A stretch of 10,152 bases of DNA from Leptospiraceae bacterium. Lineage in GTDB: Bacteria > Spirochaetota > Leptospiria > Turneriellales > Turneriellaceae. The stretch's first letter is position 1, and each line of letters opens with the position of its first letter. Made by a program: the position numbers and the translations under genes. Below, piece by piece: positions 1 through 6,272 of the stretch. The notes under the pieces were generated by a model. That model made no database searches. It worked only from the letters and a program-made list of their open reading frames with translations, and was not told the origin of the DNA. The DNA lies in assembly GCA_025057195.1 (NCBI GenBank), contig JANWWX010000026.1, forward strand, positions 1 to 10,152, written 5' to 3'.

Positions 1-851
1 GGCGTGTGCGTGGCCACTCCCGGTGATTGCCCTGTAGAGAATTCGTGGTACCAACGGCAGGCAGCCTCTGTGCCTGCGATCAACCCCAAAGATTCGGTGT
101 TGGGCTTATTGAAGCGCACAGGGCTGAAGTCTCCCTCGCGCAGCTCAAGGCCACTGGCAGCCAATAGGGCGGCGGCGCCAGCAATGTCCCACTCGTTTTT
201 GGGTTTGACCGAAATTGCCAGGTCGTATTGGCCACGAGCGACCAGCGCCAGCTTCCAAGCAATCGAGCCCATCGCACACTGTTCCAGCTGTGGGTAAACA
301 CGTTCTAAGGCGCTGAGCCTCTTTTCGTTCAGCTCTGTACGGGAGACCACGATGCGCGGATAACTCTGCGGTGGCGCAAAAGGGGGACGCTCCTTTGGAA
401 AGGTGGGTTTACCATTTTGCCACAGTCCTATCCCCGGGCCACCGCTGAGCAAACAATCTTCGGCCGGGTTGAAAACAAAGCCCAGCACCGCAGCACCTTC
501 CACCACCAGCCCGAGCGAGATGGCAAACTGTGGTCGCCCTTTGATAAACTCACGCGTGCCGTCGATGGGATCGATCACCCACACACGCGGGCGGCTGCTG
601 CGTTCGGCATCCATGCGGTTACGCTCGCCAATTTCTTCGGTCTCCTCACTCAAGATCGCATCCCGCGGAAAGAGCGTGCGCAGCGCTTGGACCAGGATGC
701 GGTTGGCTGCAAAATCCGCCTCCGTTACCGGATTTTCTGGATCCTTATGGGCAATGTGGTAATCCCGGCGCTGGAAAAAGCGCATGACTGCGGCACCCGC
801 TTCCTGGATGACCGGTAAAAGTAGGGTGTGTTCGCGTTGGTAATCGGCCAT
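1..851 (-). CDS. CysQ-like 3'(2'),5'-bisphosphate nucleotidase / inositol-phosphatase family protein (C-terminus off window)
   Basis: Member of the Mg-dependent, Li-sensitive inositol monophosphatase superfamily. 283 residues are visible from the ATG at 851-849, with no stop before the window edge, so it is nearly full length for a family of about 250-280 residues. Motifs read directly: PVTEAD (41-46), the metal-binding SEE (68-70), the signature DPIDGTREF (94-102), and the C-terminal metal-binding WD (221-222) within KPKNEWDIAG. WVIDPIDGTREFIKG resembles CysQ more than SuhB, which suggests hydrolysis of PAP/PAPS (sulfate assimilation waste) in the cytoplasm. Inositol or histidinol phosphatase activity cannot be excluded. 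The ATG directly abuts the TAA of the upstream FAD oxidase (854-852), and AAGG lies 6 bases upstream of the ATG inside that gene, so the two are probably co-transcribed and translationally coupled. Family is near certain; substrate is inferred. Confidence 0.85.
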   Translation of the reverse strand, partial: MADYQREHTLLLPVIQEAGAAVMRFFQRRDYHIAHKDPENPVTEADFAANRILVQALRTLFPRDAILSEETEEIGERNRMDAERSSRPRVWVIDPIDGTREFIKGRPQFAISLGLVVEGAAVLGFVFNPAEDCLLSGGPGIGLWQNGKPTFPKERPPFAPPQSYPRIVVSRTELNEKRLSALERVYPQLEQCAMGSIAWKLALVARGQYDLAISVKPKNEWDIAGAAALLAASGLELREGDFSPVRFNKPNTESLGLIAGTEAACRWYHEFSTGQSPGVATHT

Positions 852-2252
852 TTATGCCTTGTCCAGTGCAGGGTTGAAAAGCCTGTCTCGATCAAATGCT
901 TCTTTTACTCGCCGCTCCATATCCCAATACTCTGGTGGCAGGACATCCCGGGCCACACGCCTTTTCAACCGGCCCAGACCATGCTCGCCAGACATCACCC
1001 CCCCGCAGCGGGTGGCCTCGTGCGCAAGCTCTGCCATCAAGTGCATTATGGTTGGAAGCAGTTTCTCGTCCTGTGCGAGATAGTTCACATGCAGATTGCC
1101 GTCTCCAGCATGCCCCCAAATGGCGGTAGGGATTTGCTGTGCCTGCGCGCGGTGGCGCGCGAAGTGGATGGTGTGCGCCAGCCAGGGTAGGGGTACGGCG
1201 ATGTCCTCGCCAAGGCGGAAAGGATAGCGCCGTTTTAACTCTAAGCTAATCGCCTTACGGCGGTTCCATAGCTCCTGGCGGCTTTTTTCGCCTCGGGCCG
1301 CGATGGCCTCACCGCCCACGAGCGCAAGGCAGTTTTCCAACGCAGTCTCCGTTTCCTGTTCTGTGCCATCCCATTCCAGCATGAGCAGCGCGCCCTGCGG
1401 TGGGCAGCGGAGTGGGAAATCGGCCAGTGCCACGGTAAAGGCATCGAGCAATTCCGCGGCACGTGGGATCATCCCTTTTTGGCGTAGTTTTATCAGTAGC
1501 TCTGCGGCGTCCGCTTCGCTCGGGCATGCGGCCAAGATGAGGGCGACGCTTTCCGGGCGTGGGCGGAGGCGCAACGTGGCCGTGGTGATGATGCCAAGCC
1601 TACCTTCGCTGCCACAGAGGAGGTCCAGTAGTGAAAAACCTAACGAGCCTTTGTGTGCCATCGAGCCTGCGCTGACGATTTTACCCTCAGCAGTCATGAA
1701 AGTCATGGCGGCCAGATTTTGCCGTGTCGTCCCGTATTTGAGCGACGAAGGGCCTGCAGCGTTCGTGGCTATACTACCGCCGACAGTGCACATTGCCTCC
1801 GATGATGGATCTACTGGATAGAAAAATGGGGTGGTGGCAAGCTGCGCATTGATGTTGGCCAGTATTGTTCCGCACTGTGCTTGGACGATCATGTTTTTTT
1901 CGTCGATGTCTAAAATCCTATCCAGTAAAGTCAGATCAATGACGATTCCACCATCGGGCACACAGGCCCCAGAAAGGCCGCTGCCACCGCCACGCAGCAC
2001 TAGTACCAGGTGGTCGCAGCTTTCAGGTAGTGCCCGGCGCCAGGCCGCGGTTTCCATAACAATTTCCTGCAGCTCCTCGGTGTTTTGCGGTCTCAAGACA
2101 AGGTCAGCACTACCCTGCAAGAATGTCGCATCAGAGAGGTAATTGTAGAATTTTTCGTCGTTGGGCCAGATGGCACGCTCTTTCCCTGTGATCGCCGCAA
2201 TGCGCTCCAGAGCATTTTTCAGCTTTTCCTCGGTGAAGGCAGCAGCGTGCAT
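852..2252 (-). CDS. FAD-binding oxidase, GlcD / D-lactate dehydrogenase family
   Basis: 466-residue flavoprotein of the PCMH-type FAD-linked oxidase family, which oxidises D-2-hydroxyacids such as glycolate, D-lactate or D-2-hydroxyglutarate to the 2-oxoacid. Visible: the FAD pyrophosphate loop RGGGSGLSGACVPDGG (87-102), VDPSSEAMCTVGGSIATNAAG region (147-167), CGSEGRLG (213-220), and the FAD-oxidase C-terminal domain with GHAGDGNLHVNY (380-391) and SGEHGLGRLKR (421-431), ending FNPALDK. The reading frame stays open upstream to an ATG at 2417, but the extra 55 residues look unlike the family and overlap the divergent lipoprotein gene, so I chose the ATG at 2252, where helix-rich MHAAAFTEEKLKNAL begins. 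No clear ribosome binding site precedes it. Slightly shorter than E. coli GlcD (about 499). No GlcE/GlcF-type subunit or Fe-S partner lies in the window. Substrate unknown. Confidence 0.9.
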   Translation of the reverse strand: MHAAAFTEEKLKNALERIAAITGKERAIWPNDEKFYNYLSDATFLQGSADLVLRPQNTEELQEIVMETAAWRRALPESCDHLVLVLRGGGSGLSGACVPDGGIVIDLTLLDRILDIDEKNMIVQAQCGTILANINAQLATTPFFYPVDPSSEAMCTVGGSIATNAAGPSSLKYGTTRQNLAAMTFMTAEGKIVSAGSMAHKGSLGFSLLDLLCGSEGRLGIITTATLRLRPRPESVALILAACPSEADAAELLIKLRQKGMIPRAAELLDAFTVALADFPLRCPPQGALLMLEWDGTEQETETALENCLALVGGEAIAARGEKSRQELWNRRKAISLELKRRYPFRLGEDIAVPLPWLAHTIHFARHRAQAQQIPTAIWGHAGDGNLHVNYLAQDEKLLPTIMHLMAELAHEATRCGGVMSGEHGLGRLKRRVARDVLPPEYWDMERRVKEAFDRDRLFNPALDKA

Positions 2253-2260
2253 ACGCCAGC

Positions 2261-2653
2261 ATGAGGATGGTCGGGGAGTTGCCAAGCAAAACGCTATTTT
2301 TAGCCTTGGCTTTGTCCGTAGTCGCTTGTATGTCGGTCGAGCACCGGATTTTCCCACCCGGATGTGCTGCGCCACGCCGCAAACCAGAACAGGTTGCAGT
2401 GGGATATTCGTTGCCATCGGTGCGCCACCGCTTTCTGGGTGAGTTGGTGGTGCAATATGGTGCCGGCTATAGTCGCGAACAGGTGATGTCGCGGTTGCGC
2501 CAAGAGGCCGCAGCCTGTGGGGCTGACGGGATACTTTTAGGTCCGCTCACCCGTGTGGACAATGTCTGGAAATGGTCTGACCGCAATATCCGCGAGTCCT
2601 TTGACACCAGCGGCTACCGGCTTACCGTGACGCTCTATCGCCTTGAGGATTGA
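2261..2653 (+). CDS. small putative lipoprotein of unknown function
   Basis: 130-residue protein I do not recognise. The N-terminus has a short basic segment (PSK), a hydrophobic stretch LFLALALSVVA and a Cys in a lipobox-like VVAC (Cys23 from the first ATG), followed by polar residues. This fits a signal-peptidase II substrate. The mature part contains FLGELVVQYGAGYSREQV, LRQEAAACGADGILL and a C-terminal beta-like segment GYRLTVTLYRLED. The Ala-rich helix followed by GAD-I-L resembles small envelope proteins in general form only. Start options are ATG 2261, ATG 2267 or TTG 2279; GAGG at 2263-2266 would suit TTG 2279 best, giving Cys17. The gene starts 8 bases from the divergent oxidase gene and its last 32 bases overlap mazG in opposite orientation. 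A terminator-like hairpin follows the stop. It is read as real because of the coherent signal peptide and the terminator position; homologs were not checked. Confidence 0.6.
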   Translation: MRMVGELPSKTLFLALALSVVACMSVEHRIFPPGCAAPRRKPEQVAVGYSLPSVRHRFLGELVVQYGAGYSREQVMSRLRQEAAACGADGILLGPLTRVDNVWKWSDRNIRESFDTSGYRLTVTLYRLED

Positions 2654-3452
2654 CCGCCAACTTTGCCTTTTGCCAAAGTTTTTCCCACTCTTCGGCGCTG
2701 GGATTTTGGCCAGCAGCGATACTTTGCCGCACTTCCTTTTCTGCATGCCGAAAGCGCTGCTCAAACTTGTTGCACGCAACTCGCAGCGCCTGTTCTGGAT
2801 CGATTCCCAACTTGCGGGCATACTGTGCTATGGCGAACAATAAATCGCCCAATTCTTCCTCACGCGTGGTGGGGTCTGCAGCATTTTTGAGTTCAGAAAG
2901 CTCTTCACCGATTTTTTGCAAGACATCTTCGCTGGTCTGCCAGTCAAAACCCACGCGCGCGGCCTTTTGCCCCAATCGCGCTGCGCGCTGCAGTGCTGGC
3001 AGCATTGCCGGCACGCCATCGAGCACTGAGGAGTGGCCATCCTTCTGCGTGCGCTCAGCGGCTTTGATGCGCTCCCAATTTTCCAACACCTTTTGCGAAC
3101 TCGCTGCAATAGTTTCCCCATAGACATGGGGATGGCGTCGCACTAGCTTTTGCACAATTCCCTGCGCCACATCAGAAAAGGTGAACCAATTTTTTTCAGC
3201 GGCAAGCTGCGCGTGGATCACCACTTGGAATAACAGATCACCTAATTCCTCGCGGAATGCCTCGCGCTGGTGTTCTTTTGGTCCTTGCTCCAAAATTTCC
3301 AAAAGCTCATAGACCTCTTCCAAAAGGCAGGGTGCCAAGCTTTTATGTGTCTGCTCTCGGTCCCATGGGCAGCCACCGTGCGGATCGCGCAGGTCGCATG
3401 CCACTTGGAGTAAATTGGCCATTGCATCTTGGCTACAAGGAGGCGTTTTCAT
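2622..3452 (-). CDS. mazG: MazG nucleoside triphosphate pyrophosphohydrolase
   Basis: 276-residue two-domain MazG that hydrolyses (d)NTPs to NMP and pyrophosphate, a cytoplasmic house-cleaning and stress-related role. Visible in the N-terminal domain: LRDPHGGCPWDREQTHKSL (21-39), the Mg-binding EEVYE (45-49) and EELGD (68-72), then RRHPHVYG (105-112). The C-terminal domain repeats the pattern with EELSE (183-187) and EELGD (199-203) and ends with an EEWEKLWQKAK segment typical of MazG. Length and domain order match E. coli MazG (about 263). Start: the ATG at 3452 or a second ATG at 3422 (residue 11), which aligns better with E. coli MazG; neither has a visible Shine-Dalgarno. The 3' end overlaps the lipoprotein gene by 32 bases. 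The first start codon shares the tetranucleotide CATG (3450-3453) with a divergent plus-strand ATG. Confidence 0.95.
   Translation of the reverse strand: MKTPPCSQDAMANLLQVACDLRDPHGGCPWDREQTHKSLAPCLLEEVYELLEILEQGPKEHQREAFREELGDLLFQVVIHAQLAAEKNWFTFSDVAQGIVQKLVRRHPHVYGETIAASSQKVLENWERIKAAERTQKDGHSSVLDGVPAMLPALQRAARLGQKAARVGFDWQTSEDVLQKIGEELSELKNAADPTTREEELGDLLFAIAQYARKLGIDPEQALRVACNKFEQRFRHAEKEVRQSIAAGQNPSAEEWEKLWQKAKLAVNPQGDRASR
2659..2683 (+). terminator. candidate Rho-independent terminator of the lipoprotein gene, inside mazG coding sequence
   Basis: Six bases after the lipoprotein stop codon lies AACTTTG (2659-2665), an 8-base loop, and CAAAGTT (2674-2680), a perfect 7-bp inverted repeat. 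The descending arm runs into a five-T stretch (2679-2683). This is the layout of an intrinsic terminator reading on the plus strand. The stem is AT-rich and the T-run short, so it may be weak. It overlaps the 3' part of mazG on the other strand. Confidence 0.4.
3437..3443 (+). promoter_or_regulatory. strong Shine-Dalgarno AAGGAGG upstream of ATG 3451
   Basis: AAGGAGG stands 7 bases before an ATG at 3451-3453, an ideal ribosome binding site and the strongest I saw in the window. That ATG is one frame away from the dehydratase reading frame and opens a short frame ending at 3675. It suggests where translation of the dehydratase was meant to begin, or that a leader peptide exists. It also lies inside the first codons of mazG on the other strand, so it could be coincidental. 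Confidence 0.5.
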
Positions 3453-3499
3453 GTGCCATTTTTCTGTCGCGCGCTATACGCCACACAAGAAAATGTCCT

Positions 3500-5269
3500 G
3501 TGCTGGGTTGGTTGACTCCGTACCGCCTCACTTTGGCGGGGGATTGGTTGCTTTTGCTGGTAGCGGCGTTGGTCTATTGCCGCGCTGTCCAGCAAAACCT
3601 GCTCGCCGCACCGCTTTTAGCCACAGCACAGGTTGCCCTGCTCGCTTTTGCCAAAGCCTATCGTGCAAACCTTAAATATCTCAACCTTTTCCTGCTGCGC
3701 GATCTCACACTGGTTGCGCTGGCCGGAGCAGCAGCAGCGGGAGGGCTGGAGTTTTTTCGCAAAAATTTTTTATGGGCAGAGCCCACCGCGCTATTTTTTG
3801 CGCAGACCGCCTTGCTTTTTTTCCATCGTTTGGTGTGGTATTTTAGGCTCAATCCAGAATCGCGTGTAAAAAAGCAGGGGCTGACTCCCGTGGTCATTTA
3901 TGGTGCCGGCACTGTCGCCTACCACTTGCTGCAGGATCTTTCCACTGAAGATCTGCTCGGCCGCTACCAGATCGCAGCGATTGTCGATAACGATCCCCAG
4001 AAGGTGGGTTCCCACCTCGGGCCATACCGTGTCTTTGCTGGGAAAGAACTCGCCCGTATTGTGGAACGCCAGCAGGTAAAAGAAGTGTGGTTTACCATGC
4101 CGGTGACACCGGATTTTCTCAAGCAGGTGATGGATGAGCTTGCTGGGCTCAGCGTGGTCTATAAGGTGATCCCGCGTAAGCTGGCACAATTTGCTCCTGA
4201 TATCCGCAATGTGCGGATTGAGGATTTGGTGCGCCGGCCAGAAATCCGGTTGGATGCTGCGCCACTGGAACGCGCCATCAGCGGTAAACGGGTTTTGGTC
4301 ACAGGCGCTGCCGGCTCGATCGGGCAAGAACTAGCACGGCAACTTTATGCCCTCTCTCCTTCGCGGCTCACGTTGATCGACCAGTGGGAATACGGTGTCT
4401 ATCGCTTAGAGCAGGAATTCCAGAGCGACAACGTTTTTTGTGCCGTGGCTGATGTGCGTAACGAGCGCAGGCTTTATAATATCATCGTTGCCGAAAAGCC
4501 ACATTTTATCTTCCATGCCGCCGCCTACAAGCACGTGCCGCTGATGGAAATCAACTATTTGGAGGCAATCGATACGAATATTTTGGGGACATGGTATTTG
4601 CTGCGTGCAGCTCTCGGCTATGCGCGCACGCTGGCTGACGGCGACTGTGTACGGTTGGTCAACATTTCGACCGACAAGGCGGTGCAACCTGAAAATATTA
4701 TGGGACTGACCAAGCGCGTGGCCGAGCTTTTGGTATTCAATGCCGCGCAGGAGTCACAGCATAAGCTGCGCACCGCCAGCGTGCGTTTTGGGAATGTGCT
4801 GGGCTCTTCCGGTTCGGTCGTACCGCTTTTTTGGGAGCAGATCCAGCGTGGCGGTCCAGTCACGGTCACCCACCCTGAGATGGAACGCTTTTTCATGACG
4901 ATCCCGGAGGCCGTGCGGTTGGTGTTGCATGCGGCTGTGCTCGAAAGCGAGTCTGACTGCATCTATGCGCTCGACATGGGCAAACCGGTGCGCATCGCCG
5001 AACTTGCAGAACGGCTGATCCTGCTTGCGGGTAAGAAGCCCCATACGGAAATCCCTATTGTTTTCACAGGCGTGCGCCCTGGAGAGAAACTTAAAGAAGA
5101 ACTTTTTTGGGAAAAAAACTCAGTGCGCACAGATATCCCGTTTATCTTTCGCTCCACAGCCGAGCTGCGGCAATTTTCTGCCCATGAATTCATCAGCCTT
5201 TTGCTGAGTGCTTTAGCGGAGAACCACTCGCGCTCGTGGTACCAGGAGTTTCTCAAGCGCTATGCTTGA
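3500..5269 (+). CDS. membrane-bound nucleotide-sugar 4,6-dehydratase, PglF/CapD/WbpM type
   Basis: About 589 residues, near the length of C. jejuni PglF (about 590). Family members convert UDP-GlcNAc to the 4-keto-6-deoxy sugar, the first step to bacillosamine, QuiNAc or FucNAc in glycans. Four membrane helices are visible (about 11-30, 34-50, 66-84, 97-114), then a CoA-binding-like Rossmann domain (YGAG, 134-137), then the extended SDR domain with GAAGSIG (269-275), AAAYKHVPLME, STDKAV (390-395), NIMGLTK with Met401 and Lys405, and RPGEKL. Met replaces the usual SDR Tyr, as is typical of this subfamily. Start: the frame is open from 3257 but overlaps mazG. GTG 3500 immediately precedes the first helix and has only a weak upstream AAGA. 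An in-frame ATG at 3398 would overlap mazG. The best ribosome site serves an ATG in another frame (3451). The last 17 bases overlap the convergent YbhN-like gene. Family is certain, start is not. Confidence 0.9.
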   Translation: MLGWLTPYRLTLAGDWLLLLVAALVYCRAVQQNLLAAPLLATAQVALLAFAKAYRANLKYLNLFLLRDLTLVALAGAAAAGGLEFFRKNFLWAEPTALFFAQTALLFFHRLVWYFRLNPESRVKKQGLTPVVIYGAGTVAYHLLQDLSTEDLLGRYQIAAIVDNDPQKVGSHLGPYRVFAGKELARIVERQQVKEVWFTMPVTPDFLKQVMDELAGLSVVYKVIPRKLAQFAPDIRNVRIEDLVRRPEIRLDAAPLERAISGKRVLVTGAAGSIGQELARQLYALSPSRLTLIDQWEYGVYRLEQEFQSDNVFCAVADVRNERRLYNIIVAEKPHFIFHAAAYKHVPLMEINYLEAIDTNILGTWYLLRAALGYARTLADGDCVRLVNISTDKAVQPENIMGLTKRVAELLVFNAAQESQHKLRTASVRFGNVLGSSGSVVPLFWEQIQRGGPVTVTHPEMERFFMTIPEAVRLVLHAAVLESESDCIYALDMGKPVRIAELAERLILLAGKKPHTEIPIVFTGVRPGEKLKEELFWEKNSVRTDIPFIFRSTAELRQFSAHEFISLLLSALAENHSRSWYQEFLKRYA

Positions 5270-6260
5270 CTGCATCCAGCTCGTGCCGGAGCCGTGCACG
5301 GTCGATCCTTTCGCGGAGGATCAACCAACCGGCTCCGCCGAAAAGGGACAAAAGCAGCAAAAGCAGCAACTGGAAAAAAGAAACTAAAACAAATGCCTTG
5401 TGCGGACTGACACCGAAAACAGGTAAAAGTAGCACCGCCACTGCCTGGAAAACTCCAACAAAACCTGGCGTGGAAGGAAGGCTGCTGGCAAAGCCTAAGG
5501 CTGCTGAAAAGACAATTGCCTGTGGCAAGCTGAGCTCTGCAGCAAAAAGGGCTGCTACAAAAATCAATGCTGCAGCATCGACACACCAAATCACAAAAGA
5601 TAAAAATAAAAAAATACATAGCACCTTGGGACTCTGGTAAGCTTGGATTCCGTCGAGCAAGCCCGTGGCAATGTGCTGTAGTTTTTCGCGCCAGCGATGG
5701 GGCAATGGCAGATGGGAGATGAGCCGCAGCCAGAAATGGCGTGCCAGCGGGACTGCAAAGAGGAATGCGATGATCGCTAGTACCAGAGGTAGTAGGTAGT
5801 GCCAAAGCCGGTTGAGTTGTGGCGGCAGTGCCGCGGTAAAATGGAGCATGCTAAAGGCCAAGGCCAATAAAACACCGGCGTCTAGGATACGCTCGAGCAT
5901 GGCCGAAGCAAAAACTGCTGAACGGCGCATGCCGGTGGCCAACGCCAGCAGCACAGCCCGCAGGAGTTCTCCTGCCCGTGCAGGCAAAACCATGTTACCA
6001 AAATAACCCACTGCGTTCGCGCAGAAGGTATTGCTAAAGGGAAACGCCTTTTCTTGCTGCAGCACCAGATGCCAGCGCAGGCTCCGCAAACTGAGCGCCG
6101 TGACCGAAAGGACAATCGCTGGTAGCAGGTGCTGCCAGCGCATGTTGGTTATTTCTGAGCCGAGCAATGTGGTATCGATTTTGAGGATCGCGTAGTAAAG
6201 GCATGCGGCAGAAACGAGTAGGGTCAAAGTAAACCACAGGAGGCGGCGTAGCAGGCGCAT
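5253..6260 (-). CDS. YbhN/AglD-like integral membrane protein (LPG-synthase TM family)
   Basis: 335-residue polytopic inner-membrane protein of the lysylphosphatidylglycerol synthase TM-region/YbhN family (PF03706-type). Family signatures: YFGNMVLPARAGELLRAVLL (87-106) and SSLPSTPGFVGVFQAVAVLL (259-278). Roughly seven or eight hydrophobic segments are seen, near residues 8-26, 44-60, 98-112, 128-144, 155-172, 213-240, 247-282 and 288-315, with a charged C-terminal tail. There is no C-terminal aminoacyl-transfer domain, so it is not a full MprF. YbhN-type proteins have been linked to lipid or isoprenoid-glycan handling, but biochemical roles are mostly unproven. The ATG at 6260 lies 12 bases after the fumarase stop, suggesting co-transcription; no ribosome site is visible in that gap. 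Its 3' end overlaps the dehydratase gene, another envelope-glycan gene on the opposite strand. Confidence 0.85.
   Translation of the reverse strand: MRLLRRLLWFTLTLLVSAACLYYAILKIDTTLLGSEITNMRWQHLLPAIVLSVTALSLRSLRWHLVLQQEKAFPFSNTFCANAVGYFGNMVLPARAGELLRAVLLALATGMRRSAVFASAMLERILDAGVLLALAFSMLHFTAALPPQLNRLWHYLLPLVLAIIAFLFAVPLARHFWLRLISHLPLPHRWREKLQHIATGLLDGIQAYQSPKVLCIFLFLSFVIWCVDAAALIFVAALFAAELSLPQAIVFSAALGFASSLPSTPGFVGVFQAVAVLLLPVFGVSPHKAFVLVSFFQLLLLLLLSLFGGAGWLILRERIDRARLRHELDAVKHSA
5287..5337. repeat. nested inverted repeats just past the dehydratase stop
   Basis: The outer arms CGGAGCCG (5287-5294) and CGGCTCCG (5330-5337) are exact reverse complements. They enclose a second perfect repeat, GATCCT (5304-5309) and AGGATC (5317-5322). 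The structure starts 17 bases after the dehydratase stop and lies within the 3' coding end of the YbhN-like gene. There is no T-run, so it is not a standard intrinsic terminator. It could be an mRNA 3'-end stem or chance within GC-rich coding sequence. Confidence 0.3.
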
Positions 6261-6272
6261 GCGACGATGGCT

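Noticed and set aside
2253..2417. N-terminal extension of the FAD oxidase to ATG 2417
   Set aside because: The extra 55 residues do not resemble the family and are rich in Arg/Cys in a way typical of shadow sequence; they overlap the signal peptide of the divergent lipoprotein gene.
3257..3499. N-terminal extension of the dehydratase to ATG 3257 or 3398
   Set aside because: It would overlap mazG antisense by 55 to about 200 bases, and the encoded residues are unlike the family; the four-helix membrane domain is complete from 3500.
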